In this document: piece by piece, positions 11,873 through 24,060 of the stretch
Layout of the letters: each line of letters begins with the position of its first letter
How positions within the stretch are numbered: position 1 is the stretch's first letter
NCBI GenBank assembly: GCA_026874595.1
Contig: CM049314.1
Span: 15,802,729-15,866,728 of the forward strand
Length of the DNA stretch: 64,000 nucleotides
Direction of reading: 5' to 3'
DNA from: Sipunculus nudus
Lineage: Eukaryota > Annelida > Sipuncula > Golfingiida > Sipunculidae
Made by a program: the position numbers and the translations under genes
The notes under the pieces: model-generated
What the model saw: only the letters and a program-made list of their open reading frames with translations
The model's database searches: none
What the model was told of the DNA's origin: nothing

Positions 11873-12189
11873 ATAAATGAGCTGAGTTATCTGCTGTTAT
11901 TTACGTTTTAGCTTCTGAGTATTATGATGCTATTCCATGCACTGTTGCAATATAAATATTCAGATGTGATTTTTTTTTATGTTTTATTTTTCAATTTGTT
12001 AATGATGTATACAGGGTTTACAGCACCAGATGATATAGTCTTTGACCATGTCACATGACCTATTAATTGTTTCCCCAGACAAGTCGCGATACTGTGATTT
12101 AGGCACAGTCGAGCCACCGCCACAGAGATTTCTTTCAGGCGAGATAACTTTAGAAAAATATCATGGATCCTTTTCAAATTTTACATGAA

Positions 12190-12290
12190 CATAGATGTTG
12201 TTGAGAGGAAGAAGCCTATATAAAATGGGTCCACGATCTTAAAAAGCAGAGTGACCGTGACCTTGAATAAATCCAATTTTTGCACAAAAT
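12190..12290 (+). repeat. dispersed repeat, copy 1 (AGCCTATATAAA family)
   Basis: The phrase GAGAGGAAGAAGCCTATATA is followed by AATGGGTCCACGATCTT and a TGACCTTGAATAAAT phrase. A second diverged copy is at 14778-14860. It also looks like a TATA motif but belongs to the repeat. Confidence 0.65.
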
Positions 12291-12539
12291 ATGAGATATC
12301 TCAAGAAACACTCAATAGATTAGTCTTAAAATCAGGTTGCATAAAGATCTTGGATAACCTTGTCTTGTGTGGGAGACTGGTAGCGCCACCTGTAATCCTT
12401 TTCTTGTTTTTCTACCATTTAATACCCCCATCACTGCCACTTGACAATAGTGTCAGCAATTTAATTAAAAATGAATGAACATATTTCTTACATATTGTGC
12501 AGATGAATAGATTCGGGCCCTAGGAAAATGCCTTTTAGA

Positions 12540-13050
12540 ATTCAGGTCATGACCTTTATTATAAGAGCAACCTTGAATAGGGCCATATTTTTGACAATTA
12601 TTTTCAAGGTCATAACAGGCAAAATCGCAGGATTATTATGATCTTCATAACTTCTGAAGTAGTGCACATTTTTCTCAAATTTGGTTCACCAATTATTTTA
12701 ACCAAGTCCTCAGAGGAATGTGAAGACTTGTGACCTTAAACTTGAACTTAAAGGTCAAATCTACTGAAATACAAGATTTTGGTCAACCCCATAACTTTTG
12801 AAGTTCTGCATATTTTCCCCTGAAATGTGATACAGCGTTTGTTTGAACCATAATCTTTGTCAACTTCAAAGACTGGTGACCTTGACCTTGATGTTCAAGG
12901 TCTAATCTGTGGAATAGTAAGATTTTCTGTGATTCCTATAACATGTGAAGTTGACGCACAAGTTGTTTGAGCCATATTTTTGGATGAGTTTGAAAACTGT
13001 TTGTCTTCTGGGTTGAGCTTCTGGGTCAAGTCTACGGAATTATCCAGACC
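12540..13050 (+). repeat. TGACCTTGACCT-type tandem repeat
   Basis: About three diverged copies of a ~160-base unit with phrases such as AAGGTCAAATCTACTG, ATAACTTTTGAAGTTCTGCA and GTGACCTTGACCTTGATG. The TGACCT half sites resemble nuclear-receptor half sites, but the pattern is that of a dispersed mollusc repeat. Confidence 0.6.
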
Positions 13051-13059
13051 CCTTGAACC

Positions 13060-14760
13060 TTTTAGGGTACTGATGATTCCCCTTACATTTGGCACACAAT
13101 CTATTCTTCTCTTGTAAAATATGTATAGACAAGTAATGATTGGATCCAGTCTCTCGGAAAAAAAAATGGTACCTGCAAAAATATTGCCCTTAAACCGTTG
13201 GCTTACTCTTGTACACAAGTGATACAAACATCCGCCTGGGCACGATCACAGGCGTCAACATAAACACAGCATCTGAGCCACAACACCTGTCAATCACGAG
13301 ATGCCCTGACTGACTTGGCCCAAAAAATCGCATGTTGCGGTGACTTATGCAAGCCCGGGACTCGATACATGACCTGTGCTACCAGTGTCATTTCTGCTGA
13401 GGCCCCTAGACCTATTGGAGAAATCTATTGCGACAGGTTCTTCAATGAATTTACGTTCGGCCCATGGACCGTTATGTTCATCCAGCAGATATATATCAGA
13501 GGACATGAAGGTCCATGTATGGACTAGTTTTTCAGATGATAAAATTCCTGTTGTGAAAATTCCCTAATGTTAGCCTGTGATGTCATGCTAGACAGCTGAG
13601 CGTCATGACCCATGGACGACTTGTTTAAACAAACAAAAAAGCTGTCTATTTTGTCTAACAAGATTTATTTACTATTAGCCTTGAAAATGACGGAATGCAA
13701 CATGAATGTAGACATACACCGGTCATCTGCCAGAAGAAGCACTGCTTTAAAACAGGGTATAGACTGAAGCATACGTTTACTGATATTTATTCAAGTTCTC
13801 AGTTGATTGCAGGCCATTGTGTCACTTGTCTCGCTCATCGGCTGAAAAACATGACCCATCATAAAAATGGGGCACTTTAATCCACGTACAGGCGAGTGGG
13901 ATTTCGGTCTTGAGCTAAATCCTGCTTTGCAGAAACTCATAGTTAGACCAAATATATAACACGAATACATTAATACGGCTTAATATAGTGAGAGAGGAAC
14001 CAGTCTTCATGCGGCCTGATATAATAAGAGGGGAACCAGTCTTCATGCGGCGTCGTTTTGTGCCTGACACCTGTAAAGTGCACCGCACTTGGAATATTTC
14101 TGTGGCTGACGAGGAATCCACGAGGCCGTAACTTTTTGCACAGGAAAGCTAGTTGTCTCTGTCAGTGACCCGACCAGTCGATAGAGGTCGCTGTTTTATG
14201 TTAATGTTACCAATTTTCCTGACGATCATGTTCCGGCGATTAGATACTTCATGGGCTGTGCTCACCACTAACTGAATGTAACATGTATAATGATAATAAA
14301 CATTACACACAACATACATTGTTTCTTGAAATATCGCTCAGTCATAGATTCTGGCGTGGAGGGATAATATAACTCCATGATACTAGCAAGAATCTGCTCA
14401 TCTATTGTTCAGTGTGCCCTATTATGAAAACTAGTAGACCTTTGTCATTTTTTTATTTAAGATAACAATTATGTGCCCCCCCCCCCTCAGGGTTTTTAAG
14501 ATTGCTCTTTTTGTGTTAGAAAAAAAAAAAAAAACAGAAATGTTACCATTCTGAAGACGGCTGGCTCTATTGTAATTCTTTTAAAGATTTAAAACCTGTT
14601 ATTTTTGGTTGGTTTGAAAAGTTTTGACATGCATGAAAAATTAGTCATTCTCTTTTCATAAAACAGTTTAAATGCTCTGTATCTTGCAGTTTATTGTATC
14701 CCTAACCAAAGTCGGGGATCCTAATGATTTTAGTACGCCGCTGCAGATCTTTAACAAGCT
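13060..14760. other. intergenic, no gene seen
   Basis: No supported gene. Near 13600 there is a dispersed-repeat phrase GAGCGTCATGACCCATGG that also occurs near 4096. A short duplication (GAGAGGAACCAGTCTTCATG-like) occurs at 13990 and 14030. Poly-C and poly-A runs lie near 14477 and 14520. Confidence 0.45.
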
Positions 14761-14777
14761 GGACATGTGCATATATA

Positions 14778-14860
14778 TGGGCGAGAGGACGAAGCCTATA
14801 TAAATGGGATCATGACCTTTATACGGAGAATGAACTTGGCCTTAAATAAGTAATTTCTAT
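14778..14860 (+). repeat. dispersed repeat, copy 2 (AGCCTATATAAA family)
   Basis: GAGAGGACGAAGCCTATATA followed by AATGGGATCATGACCTT aligns with the copy at 12190-12290. Confidence 0.65.
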
Positions 14861-14869
14861 TGGTGAAAA

Positions 14870-17785
14870 TTACACAAAATCAAGAGAGATTGCACCCTTC
14901 TTAAATAAAGGTCATCGTGCATGACGATTAACAAAGGAGTTGTAAATTAATTTGATTTACTTTAAATGTAGCATAAAATATATGTGTTAAATGTTGGTTT
15001 TAGCTGTTGTTGTATGAATTAAGTTGCATGTTTTCAAATAGAAATTGTTGTCTGTACATTGATCGTGGATTTTTATATTTTTTAACATCTTTACGTGCAT
15101 CATGGCCTTCAGTTTCACTCGAAGAGTTTTTTATTTCGGCTGACTCTAAGTCTTGTGGGCTATATTTGATCCATTATCCGTCTGTCCGTCCGTCTGTCTG
15201 CACTTCCATTAGACTGGCACATTTTGAAACATGAAGACCTACGGATCCAACATTCAGCATACGGTAAAAGTTCTCCTACCAAACCCAAAACTAGGTCACT
15301 GCGACTTCGTTCCTTGGAGAAATTAAGGGAAACCTGAAATTTCCATTTAAAACCTATTGTTTCACTTCAGAGCTGCCTTGTATCACAACCACTGGTCAGA
15401 TTTTGTTCACACTCGCACACGCGTATATGCGTACAAGAGAGGACCTTGCTTTCACACTTTACTTCCGAGTACTAACAGTTCTGCTAGAGTTAGCAAGAAG
15501 AGCTATTGAGATCCTAAACACTTAGGGTACGCATGTCTCCTCGCACACTTGTTTTTAAAGAAAAAGGCTGGTTAGACGTGAGATCGGTGCATTGACTTAG
15601 CGCATAACTTGCGAGGATAACCTGCGAGGACTTTCAGTTAACGTCATGTCTTTGTGTCATAGAGAGGACCTACTAATCAGCATATCAAGCACACTTGGTT
15701 TAAACATATTTATTTATAGCAGGATTACAAAAGTAGCCAATCAGGCTAATTATAAAATTTACATGCTTCTCTATATATATATATAAAATATAATATATAA
15801 TATTATATAAGACATCACGGTACAAGTAAAAGTACATAAAGTATGTGAAGATATAATATGTTTAGATTAGTGATGTAATTCTATGAAAACTTCATAATCT
15901 TCACCAAAATGAAACAAGACACAATGGATACAATTAGAAAAATATCAATGAATAATGTAACAATATAATGATGTAACATGCTCTCTCGATACGATAAGAA
16001 AAACAAAACACAAAAAAAAGAGAAAAAAGATAAACATATATTAACATATATTTACAATGGATGGAAAGAATTAATTTTTATCATGTAAAACGTTTTGTGT
16101 CTAGTATAAACTTTAGAACCAAGCTGCTCACAATTTTCTTGACAGATCAGAGGGTATACCTATTATGTAAATAAGAAAATCTATTATTTTATTTTGTTTT
16201 CTGTTTACTCCTGGAACCCATGGAAATATAAGGTTCTAATTCTAACCTCTCACGATCTGATACCGCTAAACAGGTTTGATAACCAGTTTAAACATATTAT
16301 CGAGCACCCGGCTTACACACTTTTCTAACCATCTTGCAAAGCTCTCAAAAGATCGCGCTGCTACACACACACAAATCAAATTTCAAGCAAAACGTTCTTT
16401 TCAGGACCTGCAAGAAATTTCCCCACCATAGTTTTCCCGGCTTATTAAATGCTTTAAAAATGCTTTAACAGGTTTTTGTTTGCGAGGACCCGGGTGTAAG
16501 TCCTCACAAGAAGAAAAAGTCCTCGCGCGTTTGGTGTGTAGTCAATATCGTGTTCTCTTAAGTACCGTTTTACAAACACACACATGCGTATGTGTATGTA
16601 CATGCAAGAAATTAGATAAATTTTACTCAAATTGTAAAGGTTATGGACTAGAACAATGTGTACCTTATCCGAACAGCAGGAAATATATTATGATACTGAA
16701 CCTGGTAACTGTGTAAGCTAGAGACTTTTTTATTTAATTAACTAAAGAGATTTAATTTTATACCATGAATTAGTAAAGAATTTTGTGAAATAGTTATGTT
16801 ATTTGGCCCTGTTGTATTCACTTGCCATGTCAAATTCCAAGATGCCCACTTCATCTGATTAGTAATGCATCACTGGCGGAGCACCGCTGCTGTCACAGAT
16901 GTGCGGTTATTCTTGTAACCCCCCCCCCCCCCCAACACACACACACAAACATGTGCACACATTCAGACACATCAGTATTAACTTTAATGCACTAAACTCT
17001 GAAGTCTAATGCAATAATTGTTTAAATGTATTTCCATAACAACACTTTTCTAGAACTAGTAATAAAAAGGATGTAATCCAGAAGATGCCATGTTGTGGTA
17101 ATGAGGCTTCTTTAAATAAATAAATTTCCTCTAAATGATTTTAACAAATTTAGAATTAAGAATTATTTAATCCATCAGTGTGCATGACTTGTGAATATTT
17201 GAGATAATTTAGGGATAAATAATGGTGCAGATTAGAATTGTGAATTCTTAATCAAGTTATATTTAAATATAATTGTTATTTTGCAAATTTATGAAATTTA
17301 TATATTTATAATAAATACATCAGTGTGCACAATGTGATGTTATATGAGCAAAATTGGGGAAACGTTATGATACAATTTAGAATTGTGAAAACTAGTGCAA
17401 ACATTTGTTCATCTTTTTTTTCCTGCTTCAGCAGAATGGGAATAAAGTGGTCAGCTTTGTTTGTCTTTCTGTCGGCCTGTCCATTTTAAATATTCGGTAA
17501 ATAACTACTAATTATGAAATAACTTTTCTTTCCTGAAAGCACTGATGAATTAAATTTCTTGTCCTGTATGTATATGCAGAGATGTTGTAACTCCCACCAG
17601 AAAACTCCTGAAAAGGTCCTTCAGTTTGAACTCTGTGCGTATCGTATACGCCTGAACGTGGCATTCCATACTTACGAATGCTATACCTATGCAGTGCATA
17701 TGCATATAATAACAGGGCAAATCATAGTCTCCTGCAGAGATTCCGATAAAAAGTTCCCATCGGCCACTTTGCTACAACGCATACC
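14870..17785. other. intergenic, AT-rich, no gene seen
   Basis: Contains a mollusc-type repeat phrase (CCGTCTGTCCGTCCGTCTGT) near 15178, a short AT microsatellite near 15775, and a poly-C run at 16919-16934. No exon with a family match was found. Confidence 0.45.
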
Positions 17786-17790
17786 TACAA

Positions 17791-19638
17791 AGCCCAGGAG
17801 ACGACATGGTGAAAAATATTTATTAATTCGTGCGCATGAATCACTAATCCGTGCGCACGAATTACTAGGTGTGAAAAATATATTTCCAAGGTGGAAAAAA
17901 TATTTATTAATTCATGCGCACTAATTACTAATCCGTGCGCACGAATTAGTGACCAATGAGAACAGCTCTCATATGTTGTTGGCTCAATGCTCATTGGCTA
18001 CTAATTCGTGCGCACGACTTATTAATTCGTGCGCACGAATTACTTGCCAATGAGAAGCAAGCACACAGGATGGCAGTTTCAGCGGGCACACACGGTTGCC
18101 AAAATGGAGCCCAGCGCCTTCCGACAGTTCCATGACTTCCTACCTTGGAAAATTTGGAACTCTGTATAATGAAAATAGAAAGGGCTTTAAGCGATACTTA
18201 AAGATTATAAATATAAAACTCACAGACCCATTTGCCGTGCATGGTGGAAAATTTCTAAGGCTTTCTCTGGTAAAAAATAACTACAGTAACAGTTCTCAAT
18301 CGCCATTGACGATGATGCTAAATTGCAAATTACACATAAACTAGGTGAAATGAACTTCACAGAACTTCTCTTGTCATATTTGGGATTCGCTTTCCTGACA
18401 GGAACACATAAAAATGATATGTTTGAAAGCAAATAAGCGTTTGGAAATTTTGAAAAAAATATATATCCCATTTCTATGAAAGTTTTAGATCGTATGTACA
18501 AATCATTAATACGTTTAGTACTGGAGTGTGGTGTTTTAATATTTAACAATTGTTCTGTCGGACAGTCATACCAGCTGGAGAGAATACAACGGAAAGCATG
18601 TTTAACATGTACTGGAGCGCTCTCGACTTCCAGCACTGGAGCTACGGTAAAAGAGCTATAATGGTCAAGTATAAAAATAAGAAGAGAGCTGGCTGTACAA
18701 TCCACATTTTATGAAATGATTAACGGACTAGCTCCAGATTATCTGCTGTTATATTAACTCAAACTCTGTCTCATGCTCAGCCCTATACAGTCCGCGCAAA
18801 TCGCATTTGCTAAAGATACCGAGGTTCACACGGAAAGACTGTCGCTTTTCTTTCCTTCCAATTGTCTTTTCTTTCCTTTCAATAACCTGCAAACTTTTGA
18901 ACAGTTTCTTATAATTCAGTCTACTTCAATCGATTCCTTTAAGGATAATGTTCGTGACTATTTAAACCCTGCCTCTCGAGAAATATACAGTTATTATTGC
19001 GACAATCATCGTCAACATGAAATAATACATACTCGGTTACGACTAGGTGCTAGTTACTTAAATCAGTACCTATTTTCAATTGGAAAGACTGATGGTTAAA
19101 ATCTAATTGATATGCTCGATATGGACGGAGATGTTTATTTTTATTGTATTACGCCTACCAGTAATAATATATGTATAAATACCAGTGTATGTGGAATGTC
19201 AATCCGTATTAACGTATATTATTTATATATATATATATCTTATCGTGTGTGAATATTATGCACTTTTCTAATCTGATCATTTATATATACATATATACAT
19301 TCATGTTAATTTTTCACTTTCTTTTAATTTATATGCAGGAGAGCAGTTGCATTAGCCTTATCGGCTACTTTGTTATACTATTGAAATAAATATTTTTCCA
19401 CTTGGAAATATATTTTTCACACCTAGTAATTCGTGCGCACGGATAAGTAATTCGTGGCCACGGATTAGTAATTCGTGCGCACGGATAAGTAATTCATGCA
19501 CACGAATTAATAAATATTTTTTCCACCTTGGAAATTTATTTTTTCACACCGAATAATTCGTGCGTAACTCGTGCGCACGGATTAGTAATTCGTGCGCACG
19601 AATTAATAAATATTTTTCACCATGTCGTCTCCCGGGCT
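17791..19638. mobile_element. long inverted-repeat element with internal LINE fragment
   Basis: The two ends match as inverted repeats: AGCCCAGGAGACGACATGGT on the left and AGCCCGGGAGACGACATGGT read from the right. They continue through GAAAAATATTTATTAATTCG into arms of about 160 bases (left) and 250 bases (right). The arms are built of repeated palindromes ATTCGTGCGCACGAAT joined by AGGTGTGAAAAATATATTTCC. The right arm has extra units. The middle has CCAATGAG/CTCATTGG repeats (17952-18053) and a decayed LINE reverse transcriptase. No transposase was recognised and no target duplication is clear. It could be a Foldback-type or non-autonomous MuDR-like element. Confidence 0.75.
18395..19100 (+). 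pseudogene. LINE reverse transcriptase C-terminal fragment (CR1/Jockey-like), broken
   Basis: The frames read LKANKRLEILKK, then VLDRMYKSLIRLVLECG, QLERIQRKAC and further on YEMINGLAPDYL and HTRLRLGASYLNQYLF. These are the standard C-terminal blocks of non-LTR reverse transcriptases of the CR1/Jockey-like group (thumb region and tail). In-frame stops near 18659 and 18755 and frame changes show it is dead. It lies wholly inside the inverted-repeat element at 17791-19638. Confidence 0.85.
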
Positions 19639-19739
19639 CCGTACGTACCCAGGTTAAAGGACGAGGAATTGACATAAAATTTATAATACCCCTGCAATGG
19701 CAAACTGGCTTCTCTATTCTACGGGTGCTTGATATATTT

Positions 19740-19865
19740 TTACCTCCCCCCCCCCCCCCACCGATAACCGATTACATGTATATGTTTATGCGTGTGTCTA
19801 TCCCGTGTGTCTACTCTATGTGTCTATACCCCGTGTGTCTATTCTGTGTGTCTACTCGCCCGACC
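19740..19865 (+). repeat. poly-C run and GTGTCTA short tandem repeat
   Basis: A C14-type run near 19745-19760 is followed by several copies of TGTGTCTAYTC/CCGTGTGTCTA. Low-complexity; frames here are not genes. Confidence 0.6.
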
Positions 19866-20149
19866 TCCGCGGACAGAGCTCGGAGCTTCTCATCACCCGG
19901 GTTTATACACTTTGTCTAAGTATTAGGCTTGGTTATTTGGTCTATTCAACAAAGTCTTTGGATCCACCACTTTTGTTCGCGCGACCCTTTTCATACTGAC
20001 TCGCATCCACACCCTGCAACAAAGCCAAGTGAACAACATCAAATCGTCCAGCAAATGAAAACACGATTTCCGCGTTAGACGTTTCATCCTGGTAAAACGT
20101 TACATCAAACTGGGCTGGAAGCGTTTGAGATAAATTATCGGTACGAGTC

Positions 20150-20578
20150 AAATACGTCACGGCAGTCTATCACTCCCGTACTTCACGAAGGCACGTTGAG
20201 TCGATATGTCACGCAGGCTGTAATACAGTCACGTTGCGTCGATACGTCACGCCCGTACATCACGCAGGTACGTTGCGTCGATACGTCACGCCCGTGCGTC
20301 TCGCAGGCACGTTGTGTCTATGTGTCACGCAGGTATGCGACACAGGAACGTTGCATCGATACGTCACGAAGGTATGTCACGCTTGCACGTTGCGTCGATA
20401 CGTCACGCCCGTACGTTACACAGGCACATTGCGTCGATACGTCACGCCGGTACGTCACGCAGACACGTTGCGTCCATACGTCACGCCCGTACCTTACGAA
20501 AACACGTTGTGTCCATACGTCACGCAGGTATGTGACACAGGAACGTTGCGTTGATACGTCACGCCCGTACGTCACGGT
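20150..20578 (+). repeat. 39-bp minisatellite rich in TACGTCACG
   Basis: About ten imperfect copies of a 39-base unit composed of GTTGCGTCGATACGTCACG, CCCGTACGTCACG and CAGGCAC. The motif TACGTCA occurs at least ten times. CpG content is far above the flanks. Frames on both strands are open only because of repetition. Confidence 0.88.
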
Positions 20579-20600
20579 CTATAAAAGGTCTATAAAATAT
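20579..20600 (+). promoter_or_regulatory. two TATA-box-like motifs after the TACGTCA array
   Basis: CTATAAAAG at 20579-20587 and CTATAAAAT at 20590-20598 follow the last TACGTCACG by a few bases. The arrangement is promoter-like, but no downstream gene was recognised on the plus strand. Confidence 0.3.
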
Positions 20601-22390
20601 ATAATTATTATCTGGCCAATTTATGTGATTTGGTATTTCATACCAAAATAATTATTTTGATAAAATCTGTTTGTATTTTGATATAAAACATAATAGGGGT
20701 GTCCTGTATGAACAAAAAGAAAAGCTTTATATAGCATTGCTACTTTGAACACATCGCTCTGAGTGCGCTCGGGCACGTGATGTTCCAGAACAATCCGATC
20801 AATGCACATCTCCTGCATGACAGATATATCGGTGGTTCTCATGCACGGCCATTGTTCTTCTCCCGCCACAGAAATCACACATGCGCACTGGCCACGATGC
20901 TTACTTGGCGCAAAAATTTAAAATTAGATAATATATAATATTATCTTAGTTTTATCCTAATAATAATGATTATTAACTTAGTTATTATCGCAAGGAGACA
21001 CCACATAGTTCAGACTTCCAGTAGATGGCCCCACGGTTGTAGGACCATCAAGACCGCCAAACTCGTTATGTTCAGAATATATATAGGTTTTGACGCGGGA
21101 GGGGTTTTGTTTCGTTATTTAAACCTGTAATTACATTTAAGCTTATCATTAGATCATCCCCGGTATGCCGCTTGATACCGGGTCCACATGGACATTCATT
21201 ACATAGTTTATGTTTAATTCAAAGTAATTTATCCTTTTATAGAAACACTCCTTTCGTGATTGAATAAAGCTCCCCGTTTCGCAGAATCAAAAGCTAAAAC
21301 GGAAGAAACTGAATTTTCTTATTTCTATTTTTTTATTTCATTTCTGCGTGGAGTTCTGAAGCAAATTAAGTCACCAGGTTTTATTGGCTGTTAACAGGCC
21401 CGCATGGAGAGTCATTTACACTGTTTACATTTAATTCCAAGTGATTCATCATTTTATATAGAAACACTCCATTTGGGATTTAATAAAATTCCGCCTTTTA
21501 CAAAATCAGCTGCAAGTAAAAGGAAGAAATATGCGTCTCTGTGCAGAAGGCACCAAGTTTTATTCATGAACTATTATAATGAGTCTTTGTTTTTACGCAA
21601 AAATTTCTTTTACTGTTAAAACAATGCAATACATCAATTTATATTTACATCTGACATTCTTAGTTGAGATAACAGATAACAAGAAGCATCCTCACAGCCT
21701 TAGTCAGTTGGCTGTCTAGCTTTAAATAATTTTTCATGTGTAAAGACGAATCATTTATGGGAAACGTAAGCTATATAGACTGCATATTAAACGTCTAACT
21801 GAGGACCGAACTGACACGGTCCCTCAAACCCACATCAGGACTATTGATTTTTTCGAAACCAGTTTTGTCATGGACGTATAAAAAATCGGTAAGCTTGATT
21901 GCTGACTCACTCAACGTGACGTTGCCTTATTAGTGCAGCAGATAAGTACGAATATGACCGGAATACTTCAGTTGGTGGTACAAGCATGCACTAAATTTTG
22001 CATATATATTAACCAGTCAAAAATCTTATATGGCTGCCTTTTTTTTAACTCAACTGACTGAAAGAAACTGGACCTATAGAAACTACTCACTTATTCCAGT
22101 AAATCTAGCCGATTTTTACACTAAACATGGAAAAAATTGCAACAGACTCGGAAATTATTTGCCACTATGCATTCTGGTAAGTTAGGCCCCCAGACTGACA
22201 TACTAAAAGTCCCAACGAATCATGCCATGGGAAATATGGTTAATTTTAAGTTAATTCCATATACAAAACAATATAAAAACAATCACAAAACGCGGTTTTA
22301 AAATTCATAGATAAGTGCTATCCAAGACTAAAGTTTTATAACTTTTGAACAATGCATATTGTAATCGTGAATCATGCTCAGTTCACTGGA
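20600..22390. other. intergenic; contains a ~130-bp direct duplication
   Basis: Segments 21190-21310 and 21402-21530 are diverged copies of one another (both contain TTTAATTC-AAGT-ATT, then ATAGAAACACTCC and AAAATCA phrases). No gene was recognised. The rest is unique AT-rich DNA. Confidence 0.5.
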
Positions 22391-22399
22391 GAAGATAAG

Positions 22400-24060
22400 G
22401 GGCGTCAACATGAATATAGCTTTACAGTCTTAAATAAAAAAAACTAGACGACCAGAGGTCGAGCGCTTGCCGGAAGTTGAAATGACAAACAGACGGACAG
22501 ACGGTACAAAGTGTCGGTTTTCCATCAATTGCGTGACCCTCAGAGCCATTGCTGAGTAACTGGGGCATGTAGAATGACATATATCACACAAAAGAACATG
22601 AAAGCAGACAAAGCTGACAATAAGCGACAAACGGACAGACATACTAAAGCACTGACTCATTTGATATAAAAGATGACTAGATAATCATATGAAGAAGGTA
22701 TTTAGAAACAAAATGAACTATAGTTTGTGCAGATAAGGTTCACAGGTTTGGAAGTATGGCCGTAAACTTAAATGTTGCAGTAGTTTGAGTGCAGCGCACC
22801 CTAGCAGCCATATCCAGGTAATGAAAATTCACTTTTATGATGATAGTGTATGGCATCAAGTGTACCAGTTTCAAAAGGATTCCAGCAAAACTGCTCTGTA
22901 CAATCCTATATGTGAAACGCAAGAACCAGCAAGCAGGCGAATTTGAGGACAACTGACAAACAGACAGACACACTAACAAAGTGACACAAGATTGAGACCA
23001 GATGATTTAACCAGGTTATTGAGAAGACTCAAAGAAAGAAAATAAGCTATAGTTTGTGAAATATGGATTTATAATTTTTGAGATATGGCAAAAAATGATA
23101 TGTTGGATAGGTTCGTGTTCAGCGCCCCCTAGCGGCCATATCCGGAAAATGACAAATACGTTTTCAGATTTTAGTATAAGACATAAGATGTAAAAGTTTC
23201 TAAAGGATTCCTGCAAAACTGTGGCCTGTAGAATGCTATATGTAGGACGCAAGAACCAGCAAGCAGGAGAAATTGAGACAGCTGACAAACAGACAGACAT
23301 ACTGACAAAGTGACACAAGATTGGACCAGCTGACTTAATCGGGTTGTGCAGAAGACTTTGTGGAAGAAAATCAGCTATATTTTCTTTAACTGAGATTTAT
23401 AGTTTTGGAGATATGTCCAAAAAATGATATGTTTGGGAGGTAAGAGTGCATCGCCCTTTAGCGGCCATATCCGAAAAATGAAATATACGTTTCGAGATAT
23501 TCATGAAATACATAATTTGTATCAGTTTCAAAATGATTCCTGCATACTTGTGGACTCTAGGCTATCACTAAGCGATATCTCGAAATATCTCGTTTGACCA
23601 GATATTGTACGAGATATTGCGAAACTTGTAATATAATCAAACAACACTACTTGTATGCTACCTGATGCAAAAAACTAGACCTCTGTACCTTTAAAACTGA
23701 CAAAGTAAGAGAATAAGACCCCTCATTTTCGAATATCATGAAGTTTTCCCCAAAATGCGTATCCATGGTTACAGCAAATTTAAAGCAGCTACACATCAGA
23801 AGAAAGGCCTTGGAATGACGCTTAAAATGAGCTATAGTTGAAGTAGATATGACTAATAGTAACAAAGATATGAAGAAAAAACCGTTTTGGGAAGTTTTGA
23901 TGACCTTGACCTTTGACCTATGTCGCCGATAAGCAATAGGCATCCAGGACTTTTGCTTGTCTATCAGCTGTGTAAGGTTAAAAGAAATTGCTGCAAAATT
24001 GTTGCCTGTAGAGAGTACACAGACAGACAAACAGACATCCGCGACTGACCAACCTGCTTG
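22400..24060 (+). repeat. ~327-bp tandem repeat with CAAACAGACAGACATAC
   Basis: CTATAGTTTGTG occurs at about 22719 and 23047, and a variant at 23372, giving a period near 327. Each unit has GCGC-CCC-TAGCGGCCATATCC, GCAAGAACCAGCAAGCAGG and a GACAAACAGACAGACAYAC run. Flanking copies (22440-22640 and 23640-24060) are diverged. The minus-strand frames are not genes. Confidence 0.8.
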
